DNA of 64,000 nt from an uncultured cyanobacterium (GTDB taxonomy: Bacteria; Cyanobacteriota; Cyanobacteriia; PCC-6307; Cyanobiaceae), in NCBI GenBank assembly GCA_903858015.1, contig CAIOGZ010000042.1, positions 23,896 to 87,895 of the forward strand. The letters are read 5' to 3'. A program made the translations under genes and the position numbers. This document shows, one piece after another, positions 25,919 to 32,494 of the stretch (positions within the stretch are counted from its first letter, which is position 1; each line of letters opens with the position of its first letter). The notes beneath the pieces were generated by a model. That model did no database searches and was not told where the DNA came from. It saw only the letters and a program-made list of their open reading frames with translations.

Positions 25919-27118
25919 TCAGCGCCGCCGCCGCAACCAGGGCTGCACCAAGGCCGCCGCGATCGCCGCCGCCTCGGGCAGCAGATCGGCTTGATCCAGC
26001 AGCCGGCCGCCCCGCTGTTGGGCCTGCAGCAGCAGCGGTTGCAGGCGGGCCCGGGCGACGCTGCCAAAGGCCACGCCAGCTACCGCTGCACTTGCGGGGG
26101 GCGGCAGGGTTTGCAGCAGGGGCAGGGTGCGGTCGTTGGTGCCACCGGCCAGCTGGACGGGGCCGGGGGGTAGCCGCGGGCCGATCCGCCGCCAGAGCTG
26201 CACCGCCGCCCGGGCCGTGCCGGCCCCCACATCGCCCCGCATCGGCCGGCCATCGAGCTGCCAAAGGGGGGTGAAACCAGCGCCGCGCAGCTGGGCGAAG
26301 CGGTTCCAGAGCTCCTCCACCAGCCGCTCCGCCAGCGCCTCGGGGCGCAGCGGCAGCGCCTCGCCGGCGGCGGCAGCTGGCGGCGGCCCATCCAGCTCCA
26401 ACCCGCAGCTCACCGCCAAGCGCCGCAGGGGAATGCCGGCGGCCCGCAGCTGGTCGAGGCGGGCGGCGAAGGCCCCAGCGCGGCCGATGCGGGTGTGGAG
26501 CTCGATCGCATCGGGGCGCAGCGCCGCCAATAGGGGGGGCACGGCCGCCGCCGGCAGCAGCTGGTCGCGCTCCTCGATCAACCCCAGCGGGCAGGCCGGC
26601 AGGCAACGGCCGCAGCCGTAGCAGCGCTCCGCCAGCACCCCGCAAGCCTCCAGCACCCCGCAGGCGGGGCGATCCGAGGCCGCTGCAGGGCTTGGTCCGG
26701 ACACGGGTACAGGCTCAAGAGGCGGTATCGCCAGGGCGGGGCAAACCCGCTCGCAGGGGCGCGGGCAAGCGGCCGGGCAGTGGGCTGGATCAAACCAGGC
26801 CTTACGGAAATGGGGATCGGCCCCATCACTGAGGCTCAGCATCACCCAGGGCCTGGCCCCGCCGCGGGCCTCGGCCCAGGCGATCCCGCGCCGCGCCGCA
26901 GCCACCACGGCAGGGTCGGCGGCCAGATCGAGGCAATGGACGCCCGCCAGGCTGTAGATGCCGGCCAGATCTTCAATCGCGGCCAGGTCTTGGTTGCTGG
27001 CGCCACCGATCCATTTCACCCAGCGGCCGCTGGCCAGGGCCCGCTCCGGATCGAGGCCGCCGGCAGGCGCTGGCGAGCTCACCAGGGGGAGCAAAGGAAT
27101 GGGCGACGGCAGGGCCAC
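25919..27118 (-). CDS. ldpA: LdpA-like iron-sulfur protein
   Basis: LdpA is a redox-sensing Fe-S protein that modulates circadian period in Synechococcus elongatus according to light. Two cysteine-rich motifs are visible: CPAACPRPCERVCP and the ferredoxin-like CYGCGRCLPACP, the latter suited to a [4Fe-4S] cluster. The N-terminal WVKWIGGASNQDL corresponds to a segment that I recall as KLICGAS in other LdpA proteins, here without the Cys. The C-terminal half is a TIM-barrel-like region with DPAVVAAA- and AGGTNDRTLP-type motifs. Pro/Ala-rich insertions lengthen it to 399 residues. Confidence 0.82.
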   Translation of the reverse strand: MALPSPIPLLPLVSSPAPAGGLDPERALASGRWVKWIGGASNQDLAAIEDLAGIYSLAGVHCLDLAADPAVVAAARRGIAWAEARGGARPWVMLSLSDGADPHFRKAWFDPAHCPAACPRPCERVCPALAIPPLEPVPVSGPSPAAASDRPACGVLEACGVLAERCYGCGRCLPACPLGLIEERDQLLPAAAVPPLLAALRPDAIELHTRIGRAGAFAARLDQLRAAGIPLRRLAVSCGLELDGPPPAAAAGEALPLRPEALAERLVEELWNRFAQLRGAGFTPLWQLDGRPMRGDVGAGTARAAVQLWRRIGPRLPPGPVQLAGGTNDRTLPLLQTLPPPASAAVAGVAFGSVARARLQPLLLQAQQRGGRLLDQADLLPEAAAIAAALVQPWLRRRR

Positions 27119-27345
27119 GGGGAGGGGCGGCGGCGCCGCATGGAGGCTGGGCGAGCGGGCCGGTTTGAGGCTAGGGCTTTGGGGAGGGGGAGGTCAGGGG
27201 GCTCGTGGCGGCACGACCTAGGTGGGGCTCAGGCAGGGGCAAGCTCAAGTAGATGGCGCTCAAGCGGCTGCTCACCAAGGAGGCGCTGCTCAAGTAGAGG
27301 CCGCCAAAGAGCGGGCACCAAGGAGTGGCCGCCCGATTCGCGGGC
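27119..27345. other. Intergenic region between ldpA and the Roco gene
   Basis: 227 bases without a gene. GCTCAAGTAGA occurs at about 27251 and 27289, and CACCAAGGAG occurs twice (near 27278 and 27317), so the stretch holds short direct repeats. It separates the leftward Roco gene stop from the ldpA start. Confidence 0.4.
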
Positions 27346-30300
27346 TCAAACCCTCTCTTCCCTAATCAATTGTTCGAGCTGTGCTTGGAACTGAAGTTTT
27401 AGATCCTCGATACTTGTGTACTGAGTAGGGTAATGGCCAAGCTCGGAAAGTCTTTTCTTGAAGGCCAAGAGTGTGTTGATCTCCTCAGTGATACTGGCGG
27501 TGTCAATTTGCACATTTTTGAAGTATGTGTAGACTATCGGCTTCCCCTTGGCCCTGAACTCCGCGTGGGCCGCATTAAACTCTTCTTTTGTAAACTTGCC
27601 CGTCTTTGTCTTGTAAAGGCTCAAAAAAATATCGCAGCTTCTCGCCTTTTCATTGTATTCGTCCTGCAGGCGGGTTTCGCTCATGGCGTCAAGGAAGTTC
27701 TCCCAGCGCAGGATTTGCAGCTTAATTCCCTGTTGACCCAGATTATCATTGTTCTTGCGTAGGAGGTGCAGCTCGATCGCATCGCGATCTTCCCTGAGTT
27801 CCGAAGAGGAGGCGAGGAAGACCTTGATCGTTCTGGGGGGCTGGGATTCAGAAGCCGCAGCGGCAGCGGAGGGGCGATCTTGGGCGGCAGGGGGCTCCGG
27901 AGGGGCGGGCTTGGCCCAGGCCGGCATAGCGTCTAACTTAAGTCCATCCAGGAGTTCAAGAACGCTGACATCCTCATAGCTCTCTGGGCATTCAACCGTC
28001 AGCTTGCCATCCTGCTTGCGCTTCAGGAGCCGCCCTTCTTCGTAGCGCTCCGGGGAAGTAGATAGTCGGCATTGACTGCAGATGCAAGGCACGAATTTGC
28101 GCACCTTATCTCTCAGGCCTTCGAAGCTGGCATTGAGGGCATCGAGATCGCTGGAGATCACGCTCAGCAGGGCTTTGCGCTCCGGGCCGCGAGCGCGCAG
28201 TTCAATCTCCTTGCCGCCAGGTGAGGTGAGACGGGCCAGCAATTCGCTCTGGCCGTGCTCGAAGTAGGCCCCACTGCGCCAGGAGCGATCCGGCTGGCGC
28301 ACGAAACGATGCATGCGCACCATCAGCCGGCTGATCAAGCCTTTGGGGAGGAAGTCGTACTGATAAGTCAACACCAGATCATCCGCCTGGGGCCAATCCT
28401 GCAAGGCCTCGGGGGTGGAGGGGGAGAGCAGCTGGGGCGCCAACCAGGTTTCGATTTGTTGATCGGCAAGTTTGTAGCAGAGCTCGAATTTCTCCATCAG
28501 GGCGAGCAGTTCAGGATGCATGTCTCCGTAGGTGGAGTGCGCCCAGATCTGCTGGCAGTCTGCTCGGGTGAAGTAGCCAAAACGGGCTTTGGTGGGCTCA
28601 TCGTCGAGCACGTTGAAGACAGCCTCCGTGGCCCAGTCGTTTTGGAGGATCAGAAGGCGAGCCAGGAGGGGATCCTCCTGGAAGTGGAGGAAGACGCCCA
28701 GGTCGTGGAGATAGCGGCTGAGCTGAAGAGCTTTGGTTTCATCCAAATCCAGATGGCGCCCATAGATTTGAAAATACTCCTTGCGGCTGACGTAGGGGGC
28801 TTGCTGTTTTCGATCTTCCAATTCGGCACGAATCGCCAGCCAGCGGGCTGGCACCGCCTCGCCCACGTGGGGCAATTGCTGAACGTGAAAGCGGATGGCC
28901 TCTGCCAACTTCTCAGCTGCATCGCCCTGCTCGAGGTTGCCACGGTAAACATCCTTGACGTTAGGGAAGCGCCCCTTGATTCCGGCTTCATCAATGCTTT
29001 TGCTGCGACCCGCCTTCTCGTTCTGGAAGATCAGCACCGGGCTGCCCTCGCTGAGCGCCTCAATCAGCTCCAGCCAATACTTGAAGCCGTCGTCCTGCAC
29101 CGCTTGGCTGTAGCGGTTGTCGTCCACCAGGATGTAGAGGGATCGCTTGGTGAGGAAGAACTGGTGGGTGGCGTGATAAATCTGTTGGCCACCAAAGTCC
29201 CACACGTTGAGCTGAAAGGGGCGCCCTCCGGCATTGCTAAAGGTATGGCGGTGAATATCGATGCCTTTGGTCGATTCCTCTTCTGCCGGCAAGGGTAAAT
29301 CGGTTTGGTAGAGCCGGCGCAGCAGGCTGGTTTTACCGGCGCCTCCATCGCCGAGGATCAGCACCTTGGCTTCGTAAAGGTGGTCCGCTCCCTGCACATC
29401 TATTTCGCGCAGATAGTTTAGAACAGCTTCCTGGCCTTGTTGAACAATCTCCGGGGGTGGATGGATCAGCGGACAGTCGAAAACATTGATTCCATTTCTA
29501 GATCCATGCTCTGCCCATTTTGCCTCCAGGCCTCTCTCCAGCAAGGGCCGCAACGGAGATAAGTCCTGAACCTTGGTTTCCTTCAGGTTGAGGGATATCA
29601 ATCGCTTCAAGGTTGCGAAGGGCATTGTCTCAACGACAGGATTCTTTGAAAGGTCCAGGGTGGTGAGCTGGGTGAGGGCCGCCAGTGCCGCCGCTCCCTT
29701 ATCACCGATCTCGTTCCTAGTCAGGTTGAGGGAGGTGAGCTGCGTGAGTGCCGCCAGTGCCGCCGCTCCCTTATCACCGATCTGGTTGTACCCCAGGTCC
29801 AGGGCGGTGAGCTGGGTGAGTGCCGCCAGAGCCGCCGCTCCCTCAACTCCGATCTGGCTGCCCCCCAGTTCCAGTGTGGTGAGCTGGGTGAGTGCCGCCA
29901 GTGCCGCCGCTCCCTCAGCTCCGATCTGGTTGTCCCTCAAGTTGAGGGAGGTGAGCTGGGTGAGTGCCGCCAGTGCCGCCCCTCCCTCAGCTCCGATCTG
30001 GTTGTCCCTCAGGTTGAGGGAGGTGAGCTGCGTGAGTGCCGCAAGTGCCGCCGCTCCCTCAGCTCCGATCTGGTTGTCCCTCAGGTTGAGGGAGGTGAGC
30101 TGCGTGAGTGCCGCCAGTGCCGCCGCTCCCTCAGCTCCGATCTGATTGTCCCTCAGGTTGAGGGAGGTGAGGTGGGTGAGTGCCGCCAGTGCCGCCGCTC
30201 CCTTATCACCGATCTGGTTGTACCCCAGGACCAGGGTGGTGAGCTCGGTGAGTGCCGCCAGTGCCGCCGCTCCCTCAGCTCCGATCTGGTTGTCCCACAG

Positions 30301-31158
30301 GTTGAGGGAGGTGAGCTGCGTGAGTGCCGCCAGTGCCGCCGCTCCCTCAGCTCCGATCTGGTTGTACCCCAGGTCCAGGGAGGTGAGCTCGGTGAGTGCC
30401 GCCAGAGCCGCCGCTCCCTTATCACCGATCTGGTTGTACCCCAGGTCCAGGGAGGTGAGCTCGGTGAGTGCCGCCAGAGCCGCCGCTCCCTCAGCTCCGA
30501 TCTGGTTGTCCCACAGCTCCAGGGAGGTGAGCTGGGTGAGTGCCGCCAGAGCCGCCGCTCCCTCAGCACCGATCCTGTTGTCCCCCAGGTCCAGGGAGGT
30601 GAGCTGGGTGAATGCCGCCAGAGCCGCCGCTCCCTCAGCTCCGATCTGGTTGTCCCTCAGGTTGAGGGAGGTGAGCTGCGTGAGTGCCGCCAGAGCCGCC
30701 GCTCCCTCAGCTCCGATCTGGTTGCCCCTCAGGTTGAGGGAGGTGAGCTGGGTGAGTGTCGCCAGTGCCGCCGCTCCCCCAGCACCGATCTGGTTGTACC
30801 CCAGGTCCAGGGTGGTGAGCTGGGTGAGAGCCGCCAGAGCCGCCGCTCCCTCAGCACCGATCTGGTTGCCCCCCAGGTGAAGGGAGGTGAGCTGGGTCAA
30901 CATCCCAAGCTGTTCCGCCAAGTCCTCCACCGGCTCCTTGAGCTGATAAATAATGGGCTTGTCTCGCAGCTGATGCGGCCATTGGCCCCCTGAGGCGGGC
31001 AGCTCAACGCCGGGGCCCAGCAGAACTAGCTCCGTGGTTCCTTGCCGTGCCAGTTCGGCGATCAAGGCATCCAGATCATCTGCCCAGAGCTGTTGCAGGC
31101 AAGGAGTGGCCGACATGGCAGAGATCATGTAGAGATCCGAGTGAGCAAACCGCGGCAA
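27346..31158 (-). CDS. Roco protein: LRR array, Roc GTPase, COR and C-terminal TIR/DUF4062-like domain
   Basis: A 1270-residue multidomain protein. Residues 90-497 are 17 nearly identical 24-residue leucine-rich repeats (LTSLNLRDNQIGAEGAAALA type), then two diverged repeats to about 545. The Roc GTPase spans about 595-760 with P-loop GDGGAGKT (603-610), switch motif WDFGGQQ (about 653-659) and a G4-like FQNEKAG. A COR region follows to about 1010. A Cys motif (CICSQC with a later Cys) lies near 1040, then a Pro/Ala linker. The last 162 residues begin KVFLASSSELREDRD and contain RWENFLDAMSETRLQDEY and DIFLSLYKTKTGKFTKEEF, a TIR/DUF4062-like fold. Roco proteins are GTP-dependent dimer switches. 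A sensor-switch-effector role in defence or stress is inferred. Alternative starts are at 31128 and 31116. Confidence 0.88.
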   Translation of the reverse strand: MPRFAHSDLYMISAMSATPCLQQLWADDLDALIAELARQGTTELVLLGPGVELPASGGQWPHQLRDKPIIYQLKEPVEDLAEQLGMLTQLTSLHLGGNQIGAEGAAALAALTQLTTLDLGYNQIGAGGAAALATLTQLTSLNLRGNQIGAEGAAALAALTQLTSLNLRDNQIGAEGAAALAAFTQLTSLDLGDNRIGAEGAAALAALTQLTSLELWDNQIGAEGAAALAALTELTSLDLGYNQIGDKGAAALAALTELTSLDLGYNQIGAEGAAALAALTQLTSLNLWDNQIGAEGAAALAALTELTTLVLGYNQIGDKGAAALAALTHLTSLNLRDNQIGAEGAAALAALTQLTSLNLRDNQIGAEGAAALAALTQLTSLNLRDNQIGAEGGAALAALTQLTSLNLRDNQIGAEGAAALAALTQLTTLELGGSQIGVEGAAALAALTQLTALDLGYNQIGDKGAAALAALTQLTSLNLTRNEIGDKGAAALAALTQLTTLDLSKNPVVETMPFATLKRLISLNLKETKVQDLSPLRPLLERGLEAKWAEHGSRNGINVFDCPLIHPPPEIVQQGQEAVLNYLREIDVQGADHLYEAKVLILGDGGAGKTSLLRRLYQTDLPLPAEEESTKGIDIHRHTFSNAGGRPFQLNVWDFGGQQIYHATHQFFLTKRSLYILVDDNRYSQAVQDDGFKYWLELIEALSEGSPVLIFQNEKAGRSKSIDEAGIKGRFPNVKDVYRGNLEQGDAAEKLAEAIRFHVQQLPHVGEAVPARWLAIRAELEDRKQQAPYVSRKEYFQIYGRHLDLDETKALQLSRYLHDLGVFLHFQEDPLLARLLILQNDWATEAVFNVLDDEPTKARFGYFTRADCQQIWAHSTYGDMHPELLALMEKFELCYKLADQQIETWLAPQLLSPSTPEALQDWPQADDLVLTYQYDFLPKGLISRLMVRMHRFVRQPDRSWRSGAYFEHGQSELLARLTSPGGKEIELRARGPERKALLSVISSDLDALNASFEGLRDKVRKFVPCICSQCRLSTSPERYEEGRLLKRKQDGKLTVECPESYEDVSVLELLDGLKLDAMPAWAKPAPPEPPAAQDRPSAAAAASESQPPRTIKVFLASSSELREDRDAIELHLLRKNNDNLGQQGIKLQILRWENFLDAMSETRLQDEYNEKARSCDIFLSLYKTKTGKFTKEEFNAAHAEFRAKGKPIVYTYFKNVQIDTASITEEINTLLAFKKRLSELGHYPTQYTSIEDLKLQFQAQLEQLIREERV
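29668..30891 (-). repeat. 17-unit, 72-bp tandem repeat encoding the LRR array
   Basis: The period is exactly 72 bp, seen for example from GATCTGGTTG recurring every 72 bases. Units differ mostly in the variable positions encoding RDN, GYN, WDN or GGN and in AEG versus DKG. Such similarity at the DNA level implies recent duplication or ongoing homogenisation. The array lies wholly inside the Roco coding sequence. Confidence 0.95.
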
Positions 31159-31193
31159 CCCTTCAGCTCTTGCCTTGCGGCAGCGACGCGACG

Positions 31194-31199
31194 ATCATA
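31194..31199 (-). promoter_or_regulatory. Possible -10 of the Roco gene
   Basis: On the minus strand the sequence reads TATGAT, five of six matches to TATAAT, about 35 bp before the ATG at 31158. No good -35 hexamer is visible at the right spacing. Confidence 0.3.
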
Positions 31200-31472
31200 T
31201 CCGGATGGGCGCTCAGATGGCCTGCATTGGCTATCCAGCCCGCTTCTCCGATCCACTCCTGGTGAAGCTTATCGAAACTGGCAGCGAGGGCAGCGAGGCC
31301 ATCAAGATCGCAAGCAATCCCGCTCAACGATCGCGGGCGGGCTGTTCAGCGCTGCCCCCTGATGGCGGCGGCACCCCTCGGCCTGTCCCGCCGCGATGCT
31401 GCACCTGCAGGGATATCCGATGGCATCAATTCAGTTGGCCGGTGGAATGCAAGGCCGTGCGAATAGCAACCC

Positions 31473-31559
31473 ATGCCCACGATCGTGGACCGGCCCGATC
31501 CGGAGCTCGCCCAGCTCGACGCCTTGTGCCTTGAGCCAGGGCTGTCGCGGGCCGAATGA
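31473..31559 (+). pseudogene. Remnant antitoxin-like ORF (28 codons)
   Basis: The frame reads MPTIVDRPDPELAQLDALCL and ends EPGLSRAE-stop. The pattern of a short helix followed by LSRAE resembles ribbon-helix-helix antitoxins, where SRAEA.RRA would continue. The stop overlaps the next ATG as ATGA, the usual arrangement in toxin-antitoxin operons. It is probably truncated and non-functional. Confidence 0.4.
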
Positions 31560-31708
31560 AGTGGGCGCTGATGCTGCTGCTCGGCACCAATATCTTGATC
31601 GATGGGTTGCGGGACGAAGAGGATGATGGCTTCCCGACAACGCTCTCGATGCCGATATGTTCCCTCAGCACGAACTTGGCTCCAGTAATGGTGCATTCCA
31701 ATACTTAA
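31556..31708 (+). pseudogene. Truncated PIN-domain (VapC-like) toxin remnant
   Basis: Fifty codons starting MKWALMLLLGTNILIDGLRD. This resembles the PIN-domain start (LLDTNILIDxLR), but the first catalytic Asp is replaced by Gly and the similarity ends after about 25 residues. A functional PIN toxin is about 130 residues, so this is a decayed copy. Its end overlaps the 3' end of the convergent phosphatase gene. Confidence 0.45.
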
Positions 31709-32270
31709 TAGCGGGGAGATCGCCGTAGTAGGAGAGGAGAGAGATCGTGGCGGTATCGAGCAGAAAATGACGGCCATGGCCAGGCGTTAGGCCGATCCAG
31801 CGGGCCGCCAGCACCCTCAGGACGTGTCCGTGGGCGAACAAGGCCACCGGCCCTCGCTGCTGCTGAGCCCGTGCGATCAGCCGATCCACCCGCGCCCCCA
31901 GCTGCTGGGGGCTCTCACCGCCCGGGCAGCCGTCCTTAAAGACCAGCCAGCCGGGCGCCTCAAGCTGAATCTCAGCGGAAGTAAGGCCTTCGTAGGCGCC
32001 GTACTCCCATTCGCGCAGGTCGGGATCGATCTGCATCTGCTCCCCCAAGCCGGCCAATTCACAGGTGCGCCTGGCCCGTTGCAGCGGGCTGCTCAGCACA
32101 AGCTCAAGGTGCAATCCTGCAAGGTAAGGCGCCAGCGATCGGGCGGCCTGCTCACCCTTCGGCGTCAACGCCATGTCCGTGCTGCCGGTGTGTTGGCCCG
32201 CGAGGCTCCAGACCGTCTCTCCATGGCGAATCAGCAACACATCTCCCGCCCCGAGGGAAAGGACCGTCAT
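31665..32270 (-). CDS. Histidine phosphatase family protein (phosphoglycerate-mutase-like)
   Basis: The N-terminal motif LLIRHGETVWSLAGQHTGSTD carries the catalytic His of the RHG motif. Glu in REWEYGAYEGLT and the second His in ALFAHGHVLRVLAARW complete the active site. At 201 residues it is the size of single-domain phosphatases of the cofactor-dependent PGM superfamily (PhoE/CobC/GpmB type). The substrate is unknown, and true phosphoglycerate mutase activity is less likely than phosphatase activity. It lies between the Roco island and recD2, with 224 non-coding bases (32271-32494) to recD2. Confidence 0.88.
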   Translation of the reverse strand: MTVLSLGAGDVLLIRHGETVWSLAGQHTGSTDMALTPKGEQAARSLAPYLAGLHLELVLSSPLQRARRTCELAGLGEQMQIDPDLREWEYGAYEGLTSAEIQLEAPGWLVFKDGCPGGESPQQLGARVDRLIARAQQQRGPVALFAHGHVLRVLAARWIGLTPGHGRHFLLDTATISLLSYYGDLPAIKYWNAPLLEPSSC

Positions 32271-32494
32271 CGCAAAAGTCTCGGCTGGCTGGACCCCATG
32301 ATGGCCACGTTGGTCCCCGTTTTAACGGCCGCTGGTGGTGGCGGGCACGGGAGCAGACAACAGCTTGCTAGGGCCTGTCGTGCAGGATGGCGGGGCTGCA
32401 GCCATCCCCTCAGCCCCCACGCTTACTTGGGTTTAGCAACCAGCGGACGGGGGCATGGGTCAGGGTAAAGGCGGCATCGTCAGAGGCTGCACAG

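Noticed and set aside
29668..30891. Regular 72-bp repeats as a CRISPR array
   Set aside because: The units are contiguous and coding, without spacers, and no cas gene is nearby.
29573..30993. Long plus-strand reading frames antisense to the LRR array
   Set aside because: They are by-products of the 72-bp period (a multiple of three keeps every frame open) and encode only repeats of the antisense sequence.
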